64,000 bases of DNA from an uncultured Cryptobacterium sp. Its GTDB lineage: Bacteria; Actinomycetota; Coriobacteriia; Coriobacteriales; Eggerthellaceae. The stretch lies in contig CATYOF010000011.1 in the NCBI GenBank assembly GCA_958410215.1, positions 10,505 through 74,504 of the forward strand, written 5' to 3'. The notes under the pieces were generated by a model, which was not told the DNA's origin, made no database searches, and saw only the letters and a program-made list of their open reading frames with translations. The translations under genes and the position numbers were made by a program. This document shows positions 1 through 6,524 of this stretch, one piece after another (position 1 is the stretch's first letter; the number at the start of each line of letters is the position of its first letter).

Positions 1-431
1 TGTCTTCGGTTACAACGATTGTCGATATGATCAGTTACGTATTGATTGCGTTCGTATCAATTTCCCTGGTGGTATCTTCCATCATGATTGGCGTGATTAC
101 CTATATCAGCGTTTTGGAACGCCGCAAAGAAATTGGTATTTTGCGCGCAATTGGTGCAAGCAAAAAAGATATTTCGCATGTGTTCAATGCAGAAACTATT
201 ATTGAAGGTTTGATTGCAGGTTTGTTAGGCGTTGGCATTACAGCACTGCTCTGTATACCAATAAGTGCACTTATTGAACTGCTTTTCGATGTACCTAATA
301 TTGCATCGTTGCCTGCAGGGGCTGCGGTAGTACTGGTTTTGATTAGCGTATTCTTAACGTTTATTGCTGGTCTTATTCCATCTTCTTCGGCAAGCCGAAA
401 AGATCCGGTGGAAGCATTACGTAGTGAATAA
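1..431 (+). CDS. FtsX-like ABC transporter permease, C-terminal end (5' truncated by window)
   Basis: This is the last part of a MacB/FtsX-type ABC permease, a membrane subunit that works with a separate ATPase, typically in peptide, lipoprotein or drug export. The reading frame is open from base 3, so the gene begins outside the window; a methionine at 27 is probably internal. The fragment has three hydrophobic segments. Between the first and second lies the motif ERRKEIGILRAIGASKKDI, the cytoplasmic signature of FtsX-like permeases, and the end reads DPVEALRSE, the usual C-terminus of this family. A strong terminator follows at 488-517. The substrate cannot be judged from this fragment. Confidence 0.85.
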   Translation, partial: SSVTTIVDMISYVLIAFVSISLVVSSIMIGVITYISVLERRKEIGILRAIGASKKDISHVFNAETIIEGLIAGLLGVGITALLCIPISALIELLFDVPNIASLPAGAAVVLVLISVFLTFIAGLIPSSSASRKDPVEALRSE

Positions 432-487
432 AAAGTCTACTTCTTATAAGCTTCAATAGGCGGATAGGAAGAGTAAGTACTTCAATA

Positions 488-517
488 GGTGGGCTGGAAA
501 ACCAGCCCACCTTTTTT
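488..517 (+). terminator. Rho-independent terminator of the ABC permease gene
   Basis: A perfect 10-bp stem, GGTGGGCTGG paired with CCAGCCCACC, has an AAAA loop and is followed directly by six T residues. It lies 56 bases after the permease stop codon and points in the same direction. The remaining bases up to 685 show no convincing gene. Confidence 0.9.
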
Positions 518-684
518 GTGCTTCATTAAAAAGTCGAAGTCCCTTTTGGGTTATATGCCAAGGCTGATGACTTAGAAAGTTGACGACTTGCATTGAGCTA
601 AAAAGTTGATTGCCTAGACGCATTAAGTCACAAAGCTGATTGCTCAGATGTGCTTTTATCTGGTATGCCACCTTGATAGAAGAG

Positions 685-1257
685 CTAATACAGTGCTTCT
701 TTCAACAGGGATCGAAGCGTTTGATAGGAATTGTCGTTTGCGCGAAGAGCCTGATATATGGTGCCCCAAATAAAACGGGCCAGTGCTTTTGCACCAAGCT
801 TTTGCAAAGCGGTTTGGTTTATAGCGGCATCCGATGTAATAACTGTTTCGAGGCTTTGGTAAATGTGTTCAAACGTAGCGTTTTCAGCTTGACGTCCTTT
901 TTGTCGCGTTCGTGCATCAAGGGAAGAAACTTCGCCCAACCAATTGCTTCTAAACTGTTCCAAAGCGTGCTGCATAGTGGTGAAAAGTCGATCACAAAAA
1001 TCCAGTAAGTTTTCTCCTGGTTGATAATTAAGGCAGCTTCTTGTTTCTTCGGAAAAGGCTATAGTGCGCCAGAATTTCATAATAACTTCCGTGATAAGAG
1101 CTGCTTTATCGGGGAAGTAGTTGTAGATGGTTCCTACGGCAACCTCGCATTCTTTTGCAATGGTACGGATGCTTAAGGAGGTGAGTCCTTCATTGCATGC
1201 GTGATGATAAGCGATATCAATGATGGTGTTTCGCATTTGTGCGGGTCCTTGGGTCAT
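685..1257 (-). CDS. TetR/AcrR family transcriptional regulator
   Basis: This 190-residue protein has the length and layout of a TetR repressor. The N-terminal helix-turn-helix spans roughly residues 10-55 and ends in GTIYNYFPDKAALITEV, the classic TetR recognition-helix segment. The rest is a helical ligand or dimer domain of unknown specificity. It is transcribed away from the membrane protein at 1500, and the gap between them holds a near-perfect 36-bp palindrome and a second weaker dyad. Autoregulation and control of the divergent gene are therefore likely. The ligand is unknown. Confidence 0.9.
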   Translation of the reverse strand: MTQGPAQMRNTIIDIAYHHACNEGLTSLSIRTIAKECEVAVGTIYNYFPDKAALITEVIMKFWRTIAFSEETRSCLNYQPGENLLDFCDRLFTTMQHALEQFRSNWLGEVSSLDARTRQKGRQAENATFEHIYQSLETVITSDAAINQTALQKLGAKALARFIWGTIYQALRANDNSYQTLRSLLKEALY

Positions 1258-1313
1258 AACAGGTCCTTTTTGTTTTTTAATCCAATGTGTCGTTCTAGTT
1301 TGATTTGGCTAAG

Positions 1314-1336
1314 TGAACATCTCTGTGAATTGTTCA
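1314..1336. promoter_or_regulatory. Second TetR-type operator candidate
   Basis: TGAACA at 1314-1319 and TGTTCA at 1331-1336 form an inverted repeat with an 11-bp spacer. The same half-sites make up the stronger palindrome at 1401-1436. It sits close to the start of the TetR gene, where binding would block its promoter. This is an inference from sequence symmetry only. Confidence 0.5.
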
Positions 1337-1400
1337 GGGAAAAAAGTTCCATAACAGCATAAATTCATCGATCGCAACAAGATAGTATTCGTTTCTCACT

Positions 1401-1436
1401 AGAATGAACAGTGTTCAGATGAACATTGTTCATTCT
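1401..1436. promoter_or_regulatory. 36-bp palindromic operator between tetR and the divergent gene
   Basis: The left arm AGAATGAACAGTGTTCA (1401-1417) is mirrored by the right arm TGAACATTGTTCATTCT (1420-1436) around a GA centre, with a single mismatched pair. The site contains nested TGAACA/TGTTCA half-sites, as expected for two TetR dimers binding side by side. It lies between the TetR gene and the divergent membrane-protein gene and probably controls one or both. Confidence 0.75.
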
Positions 1437-1499
1437 ACGTTATGAATTGATAGGACAAGTAAAAGCTGTAATTAAAAGCAGTAAAGAAAGAAGCTCGCT

Positions 1500-1952
1500 A
1501 TGAAAGCTGAAGGAACGACTAAAAAGAACTTCTTGCAAGTTAAGAAACAAAATCTTCTTGTTATAGCTGCATTAGTTTGGATAGCGGCAGGCGTTAATAT
1601 CTTGCATATTGGTATAGAGGCCTATGGGGAAGGATACGTCACTCTTCCCAATGAGGTGCTTTCTTTAGCGGTGGGACTTGTTTTTTGGTTCGGAACGTTT
1701 TATCGGTTAACCAAAAAGCACACCAACCGTATTGCTAATTATGAAAATCAACACCAGTATTTTTGGCATTTCTTTGATATGAAATCGTTTGTTATTATGG
1801 CCATCATGATGACTGGTGGTATTGCCTTGCGCGTATCGGGTGTTGCGCCTTCCGTTTTTATTGCAGTGTTCTATACCGGACTTGGCACAGCACTTGTTTT
1901 GGCTGGTGTGCTTTTTGCAAAAAACCGTGTTACCTATGCGTTTACCAATTAG
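1500..1952 (+). CDS. Small four-helix membrane protein of unknown function
   Basis: This 150-residue protein has about four predicted transmembrane segments: near residues 18-37, 50-67, 97-115 and 120-140. A hydrophilic loop with several His and Asn residues lies between the second and third. I do not recognise a named family. It is transcribed divergently from a TetR repressor, with a large palindrome between them, so it is probably the repressor's target. A role in export or stress tolerance would fit but is not shown by the sequence. Its last four bases overlap the end of the convergent gene at 1949. A purine-rich stretch just upstream of the ATG serves as a weak ribosome binding site. Confidence 0.7.
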   Translation: MKAEGTTKKNFLQVKKQNLLVIAALVWIAAGVNILHIGIEAYGEGYVTLPNEVLSLAVGLVFWFGTFYRLTKKHTNRIANYENQHQYFWHFFDMKSFVIMAIMMTGGIALRVSGVAPSVFIAVFYTGLGTALVLAGVLFAKNRVTYAFTN

Positions 1953-2935
1953 CCCTCCATAAGGAATTCAGGATTTTCATGTGTCATAATCATAAGATCA
2001 TCAACGCTTATTCCGCCATCTAAGTATTCATCAATTTCACAAGCAAAACCTTTAACATGACGTAAGTCAGGGAACATTCCCATGTCGGATGACAGAATAT
2101 AATGCTTGGCGTCAATTTCATTGAAGGAGCTTAAAGCGCGTTCTTTGTCGAACTCATAGAAGGATTTTTCCATGTAAACACCCATATCGGCAAGTTCTTT
2201 TTGTTGTGCAATAGTGAGTTGACAGGAACGCCAATCAACATGGGTGAAAATCATTTTCTTCAAACCCATCTTTTTAGCTTCTTTAAAGAGCGCGATTGAT
2301 TCAAGCCAGCTCATATGTCCTGTTGCTAAGGCAATATTGTGGTCACGCGCAACTTCGATTACTTCGTACACCTCGGGCTTAAGGTTTCCTTCGTCATCCA
2401 AAATATAAATGCCTATTGGGCGGGTAATTTCTGCATTAGGGTCTGCGTCGATGCCAGCCTCTCCGGAATGGGGGTAGGGAGCAAAACCACCCCAAATGCT
2501 GTGTTGGTTGCGGGCGGAAGTGGTGGGGAACCAGATTAGCTTTGCGCCGCACTGCGCTGCGGTATCTACCGCAGTAGGGTTGATTCCACCAACGTTATAG
2601 CCTAAGGTAAGTGAACCATAAGCAGTGGTTATGCCTTCGCCGCATGCTTTGGTAGCAAGCCAAGCACGATAAAACGTACCAAATTCGTGGTTCTTGATGC
2701 ACAGACCGCGCATTCCGGCTTCGCGTGCTTCAGTTACCAGTTCAAAATCGTTAACTACAAAACCATCAAGACCACCGTTAACATCGGCAGGATTAGGAGC
2801 AGGAGAACAATGAACGTGAAGGTCCCAAGCTCCTTCTAGAATTTGTTTGGCGGCATCTGATACCACATGGTCTTTGTAGTAATCGTTTTGGTTTGCTGCT
2901 AATACATGGTTTTCTGGTGAAACGGAAAATGTCAT
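1949..2935 (-). CDS. DUF6282 family metal-dependent hydrolase-like protein
   Basis: This 328-residue protein resembles amidohydrolase or PHP-type enzymes of the DUF6282 group. A metal-binding motif DLHVHCSPAP lies near residue 40. Later conserved acidic and histidine residues appear in FTHVDW and SSDMG, consistent with a TIM-barrel hydrolase whose metal ligands are spread along the chain. The substrate is unknown. Translation starts at an ATG preceded by a strong GGAGGGG ribosome binding site. The gene stands alone, convergent with the small membrane protein and overlapping its 3' end by four bases, so the two share a termination region. Confidence 0.75.
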   Translation of the reverse strand: MTFSVSPENHVLAANQNDYYKDHVVSDAAKQILEGAWDLHVHCSPAPNPADVNGGLDGFVVNDFELVTEAREAGMRGLCIKNHEFGTFYRAWLATKACGEGITTAYGSLTLGYNVGGINPTAVDTAAQCGAKLIWFPTTSARNQHSIWGGFAPYPHSGEAGIDADPNAEITRPIGIYILDDEGNLKPEVYEVIEVARDHNIALATGHMSWLESIALFKEAKKMGLKKMIFTHVDWRSCQLTIAQQKELADMGVYMEKSFYEFDKERALSSFNEIDAKHYILSSDMGMFPDLRHVKGFACEIDEYLDGGISVDDLMIMTHENPEFLMEG

Positions 2936-3203
2936 TTTGGCCCCTCCAATCGCTTCGTCTGACTGAAATATGCAAACAAGAACATTAATCCCTATTGATC
3001 TGCCTTTATGCAGTTCGCTAATAACTATGGTAGTTCTTTTCTAGAGCAGTAATAAGAAAATGACCTGGGATTTTCCCTATTTGAAACGTTTTGGGTAAGG
3101 AATTAACAAAGTATCGAGTGAAAAGTAACAAACGAGTATCATTGAGAGCAAAGATTTTTCAAGAAATACGAGCAATTATGGCATACCATCTAAGGAGGCC
3201 TTC

Positions 3204-3734
3204 ATGCTAAACGAAACCATTCGCTCCATGTCAAAAGAACAGCTTTTAGAATTAATGGAAATTGATGCAAAAGATAGCGTTGCGCTGGACGGAGTATGGT
3301 TTCAGTCGGTTGAACGAAAGTTTGGCATGGATGAAGCTATGTATCATGACCAAGAGGCATGGAAGCGTTTTTCTCCTGTTGAGGCACGTCGTATTAAGAA
3401 GTTTTTAGGACTTGGAGAACATCCTGGTTTGGAGGGCCTTGCGAAGGCGCTTCCGCTTCATATTGTTGATCGTGCGAACAAATGCGAGGTTATCAAAGAA
3501 GAGGGTAGAGTAATTAATCGTGTGATTGATTGTCGTGTGCAATCTGCTCGTGCTCGTAAGGGTATGGAATATCATCCCTGCAAATTAGCGGCTATTTATG
3601 AATACAGTTGCTTTGCTTCTGCTATTGATGATCGTATTGAGTGTCGTTGCTTGAGCTGCTATCCCGGCGTAACGGATAATACCTGTTCTTGTTCTTGGGA
3701 GTTCACGCTTAAAGAGGAAGCTTGTGATAATTAG
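3204..3734 (+). CDS. DUF6125-like / ATC hydrolase-type cytosolic protein
   Basis: This 176-residue soluble protein begins after a strong AAGGAGG site. It resembles the DUF6125 group, which is related to the L-2-amino-thiazoline-4-carboxylate hydrolase-type fold; this assignment is from general appearance and is not certain. The N-terminal half is helical and acidic. The C-terminal third is rich in cysteines, with Cys residues in YHPCKLA, RCLSC and TCSC, which could bind a metal. No membrane segment is visible. It precedes a zinc-ribbon membrane protein by 51 bases on the same strand and may be co-transcribed with it. Confidence 0.5.
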   Translation: MLNETIRSMSKEQLLELMEIDAKDSVALDGVWFQSVERKFGMDEAMYHDQEAWKRFSPVEARRIKKFLGLGEHPGLEGLAKALPLHIVDRANKCEVIKEEGRVINRVIDCRVQSARARKGMEYHPCKLAAIYEYSCFASAIDDRIECRCLSCYPGVTDNTCSCSWEFTLKEEACDN

Positions 3735-3785
3735 ACGGGCATCGAATACACTTAGAGGACATAACACTTGTATTAAGGGGTTTCA

Positions 3786-4868
3786 ATGTACTGTTCATTT
3801 TGCGGCAAGGAAATTGAAGATGGTGCACGGTTCTGCAACCATTGCGGTGCTCAACTTGAAACAGGCATGCAGGCAGGCGCTTCTGGTGATGCAGCTAGCG
3901 TTACGAGTGATGCAACCCAGGTAATGCCTGGCGCTGAATTTAACAGTGGGGCTACTCAGGTAATGCCTGAAGCTGAACATCAGAGCAATCCCACACAGCA
4001 AATGCCTCAGACACCTCCTGCTCCAGATCCTAACCAGCTTGTTACGTCTTCTCCATTTGGTCCTGCTTCCAATTCTTTAGGAAATAATACTGCGGGAGGG
4101 ACTTCTAGTGCTCCCGGGATGCCTGGTGCTCCTGGGATGACGGGCACTTCTGTGCAGAAGCAACCGCTTTCACGCAATGCAAAAATTGGTATTGCAGTTG
4201 GTGCTGGAGTGGTTGCCGTAGCAATTATTGTGGTGATTGTGTTAGCTGTGAGCGGGTTCTTTAATCAGTCTCAATCCGAACAGCCAGCTGAAGAAAGGGC
4301 TGCTGAGACGACTATTATAGACAAGACGGATTCGGTTGATCCGCCGAAGCAAAACGTAACCGAGCAGGATTCCTCTAGCTCTTCGAATTCAAATTCTGCT
4401 ACCAATTCGCAGTCTGTAGTAAGCGATTCTTATACCTCATCTTCAATTGATGGGTATTCTACTTACACTAATGGACGATTTGGATATAGCGTTGCTTATC
4501 CTTCGGACTATGTGCTTTCTCAAGAATATGAAGATGGTTCTGGAGTAATTTTTACTAATGCTTCTCGCGATGACATGACTATTACGGTTTGGGGTCAAAA
4601 TAACACGTATAGTGAAACGGCCAAATCCATGCTTTCCGGTTTTCAGGAATCCATTGGGGCAGAAGGTTACACGGCTTCGGGTGACGACTGGTTTGTGTAT
4701 TCTTATGAAATGGATGGCCAAGTTGTGTATCTGAAAGAATACGTAGGTTCTGGAAGTATGGCCTGTATGAGTATTACGTATCCTAAATCTATGTCAGCGG
4801 AGGGTGATGCCATGGTTGAAACCATGGAGCCCACGCTAGAACCAGGTGATATTTCAGTTTCTCACTAG
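3786..4868 (+). CDS. Zinc-ribbon membrane protein with a Pro/Thr-rich linker
   Basis: This 360-residue protein opens with a zinc ribbon, CSFCGKEI followed by CNHCG (CxxC...CxxC, residues 3-21). A low-complexity linker follows, with three related blocks ending in QVMP or QQMP and then Gly/Pro/Ala-rich stretches. One transmembrane helix lies near residues 133-157. A Ser/Asn-rich spacer then leads to a folded C-terminal domain of about 140 residues that is probably outside the cell. Similar layouts occur in membrane proteins with a cytoplasmic zinc ribbon and an extracellular sensor or lipoprotein-like domain. The function is unknown. Confidence 0.65.
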   Translation: MYCSFCGKEIEDGARFCNHCGAQLETGMQAGASGDAASVTSDATQVMPGAEFNSGATQVMPEAEHQSNPTQQMPQTPPAPDPNQLVTSSPFGPASNSLGNNTAGGTSSAPGMPGAPGMTGTSVQKQPLSRNAKIGIAVGAGVVAVAIIVVIVLAVSGFFNQSQSEQPAEERAAETTIIDKTDSVDPPKQNVTEQDSSSSSNSNSATNSQSVVSDSYTSSSIDGYSTYTNGRFGYSVAYPSDYVLSQEYEDGSGVIFTNASRDDMTITVWGQNNTYSETAKSMLSGFQESIGAEGYTASGDDWFVYSYEMDGQVVYLKEYVGSGSMACMSITYPKSMSAEGDAMVETMEPTLEPGDISVSH

Positions 4869-4911
4869 AGAAAAATCTCTTATAGCTATAATCTTGACGG
4901 TTAGGAGGTCG

Positions 4912-5175
4912 ATGATGACTGAATTAACTGCGTCGGTAGCTGAGGTTCGCGCTCGGTTTTCAAAACTTGCTTCATTGGTTAATGAAACAGGGCAGCCAAT
5001 TACTGTTTTTAAAAACTCTAATCCTTGGGTAAAAATAGCACCTATTGTTGATACGTATGTTGATGCTATAGACGACGGTCTTGAAAAAGGATTTTCCGAC
5101 TATAAAGCTGGTCGTTGTATTGAAGATGAACAAATTGATGAATTCTTTGATAACCTAAGGAAGCGCAATGGTTAA
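4912..5175 (+). CDS. Phd/YefM family antitoxin
   Basis: This 87-residue protein looks like a type II antitoxin of the Phd/YefM family. The N-terminal DNA-binding part includes SVAEVRARFSKLASLVNETG and ITVFKNSNPWVKI, and an acidic C-terminal tail would wrap a toxin. Two adjacent ATG codons at 4912 and 4915 follow a TTAGGAGG site, so the true start is one of these even though the frame stays open further upstream. A toxin gene normally overlaps the antitoxin stop. Here the overlapping reading frame ends after 12 codons (5168-5206), so the antitoxin appears to be an orphan. Confidence 0.75.
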   Translation: MMTELTASVAEVRARFSKLASLVNETGQPITVFKNSNPWVKIAPIVDTYVDAIDDGLEKGFSDYKAGRCIEDEQIDEFFDNLRKRNG

Positions 5176-5206
5176 GCTTATTGCGACTAATAAGGCTATA
5201 TTCTGA
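5168..5206 (+). pseudogene. Twelve-codon stump where the partner toxin should start
   Basis: An ATG overlaps the antitoxin stop codon in the way seen in toxin-antitoxin pairs, and the frame reads MVKLIATNKAIF before a TGA. This is too short for a toxin. It may be the residue of a deleted RelE-type gene. The following bases up to 5264 show no further toxin-like sequence. Confidence 0.35.
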
Positions 5207-5264
5207 TATCTTAATTTATTACGTTGGGTTTCTATCGGAAATCAGTCTTTGATGTTATCGAGGC

Positions 5265-6305
5265 ATGGTAATGGAAACGGTAAAAACGGCTGGCTCTTTT
5301 CCTAGAGATATTGAAGACAATATTCAGCAGTTGGCGGACGATCTGTTTGAAATAATGATTCCGTATCCTTATACCCATGCGCTTGTGAATACCTATCTTG
5401 TTCGCGGTAACGATCGTGATTTGCTCATTGATTGTGGCGGTCCCGACAAAGAAGCACATGAGCTTCTTGTTTCATGTTTGGATGAACTTAGGGTAGACCA
5501 GTCAAAACTCGATGTGTTTCTTACTCATTTACATGCCGACCATATTGGTGGTTTAGAAGCATTGTGGCATCCTAGGATGCGGGTGTTTGCTGGGGTTTCT
5601 ACTTTAATGAAGCAGCACTGGGCAAACGATAATCGTTTTAATCTACTGTTTCCAATGCTTGAAGAATTTGAATCTTCTCGGGGTAATTCGGTAAATGAAG
5701 AACAAGATTTTCCTGCTGCCTATTATCGCGTAACTATAGATCCCCCTATTACGCGTCTGCATGAAGGCAATGTGCTTCATTGGGGAAAGTATTCTTTTAA
5801 GGTTTTGCATACGCCTGGTCATGAACGTAGTGAATTGTCGTTATGGGATAAGGAAAAAGGAATATTATTTTCGGGCGATGCCCTTATTAAGGGTACCAAC
5901 AGTAATATGTATCCACAGGATTTAGAGCAAGATGATGTAGCAACGTACCTTGCCATGATTAATCGTATAAAACAATTGCCCGTACGGGTTGCGTATGCAG
6001 GTCATGGAAGCGCGATGGACCATCAAGAATTTGTAGATGCATGCGATCACGCTATAGATCATCATAACCGACGGATTCGCGATGTTTTGCAGGTGGTAAA
6101 GAAAGAATATCGCAGCTTGCCAGAAATTACGTATTACTTCACGTATCAAGGAGAACGTCGTCGATGGGAAAAATACCCAGTCGCTTTTCATTGGAATTTG
6201 ATGGTAGAAATAACCGCGTATTTAAGCCATCTGGTATTAACTGGAGTAGTGGAAATGTGTAGAGAAAAGGGCAACTTGCTCTATAGGCTTTCTTCTTATG
6301 ACTAG
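5265..6305 (+). CDS. MBL-fold metallo-hydrolase
   Basis: This 346-residue protein is a metallo-beta-lactamase-fold hydrolase. The metal site is visible as THLHADHIGG (about residues 86-95), HTPGHERSE (near 181), FSGDALI (near 202) and AGHGSAMD (near 245). The C-terminal 100 residues form a winged-helix-like region, as in LACTB2-type or hydroxyacylglutathione-hydrolase-like members. The substrate cannot be inferred; these enzymes act on thioesters, lactones or RNA. Two in-frame ATG codons lie at 5265 and 5271. The gene stands between the orphan antitoxin and the MFS-CBS leader region. Confidence 0.85.
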   Translation: MVMETVKTAGSFPRDIEDNIQQLADDLFEIMIPYPYTHALVNTYLVRGNDRDLLIDCGGPDKEAHELLVSCLDELRVDQSKLDVFLTHLHADHIGGLEALWHPRMRVFAGVSTLMKQHWANDNRFNLLFPMLEEFESSRGNSVNEEQDFPAAYYRVTIDPPITRLHEGNVLHWGKYSFKVLHTPGHERSELSLWDKEKGILFSGDALIKGTNSNMYPQDLEQDDVATYLAMINRIKQLPVRVAYAGHGSAMDHQEFVDACDHAIDHHNRRIRDVLQVVKKEYRSLPEITYYFTYQGERRRWEKYPVAFHWNLMVEITAYLSHLVLTGVVEMCREKGNLLYRLSSYD

Positions 6306-6369
6306 TTAAGCAACAAATCATGATTGCATGTCTTTGTTGTGAACGTAAAACACGAACAGGGATAACGTC

Positions 6370-6399
6370 TTGACTTAACATTTTGTGGTAGCACAAAAT
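6370..6399 (+). promoter_or_regulatory. Possible promoter of the attenuator leader
   Basis: TTGACT at 6370-6375 is a good -35 element, and CAAAAT at about 6394-6399 is a weak -10 with an 18-bp spacer. Transcription would begin within a few bases of the leader peptide ATG at 6405, so that peptide might be translated from a leaderless message. The call rests on consensus similarity only. Confidence 0.4.
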
Positions 6400-6404
6400 A
6401 GACA

Positions 6405-6443
6405 ATGCTTGCTCGGAGGGCGAGTTATCCGATTAGGAGATAA
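6405..6443 (+). CDS. Candidate leader peptide of the MFS-CBS gene
   Basis: The short frame reads MLARRASYPIRR, 12 residues with four arginines, and stops one base before a strong terminator hairpin. Ribosomes moving on or stalling in this frame would cover TTATCC at 6425-6430. That segment can pair with GGATAA inside the left arm of the terminator, giving an alternative antiterminator fold. Such leader peptides control several antibiotic-efflux genes by ribosome-mediated attenuation. No Shine-Dalgarno sequence is obvious, so translation is unproven. Confidence 0.4.
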   Translation: MLARRASYPIRR

Positions 6444-6444
6444 C

Positions 6445-6494
6445 AAGCTGGATAAGGCACAGGTTGAAATACCTGCATCTTATCCAGCTTTTTT
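6445..6494 (+). terminator. Leader terminator (attenuator) upstream of the MFS-CBS gene
   Basis: AAGCTGGATAAG (6445-6456) pairs perfectly with CTTATCCAGCTT (6479-6490). The loop holds an extra CAGGT/ACCTG stem, and a run of T residues follows. The terminator lies 31 bases before the start of the transporter gene and 140 bases after the upstream stop codon. It could simply end the upstream gene, but the leader peptide and the alternative pairing partner suggest an attenuator. Confidence 0.8.
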
Positions 6495-6524
6495 GCGCTA
6501 CAGACAGAGATAGGAGAGGAAACT

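Noticed and set aside
453..671. Short minus-strand frame of 72 codons
   Set aside because: It spans the terminator at 488-517, has no ribosome site and no protein-like pattern.
640..1008. 122-codon plus-strand frame opposite the TetR gene
   Set aside because: It is antisense to an evident TetR regulator and ends inside it.
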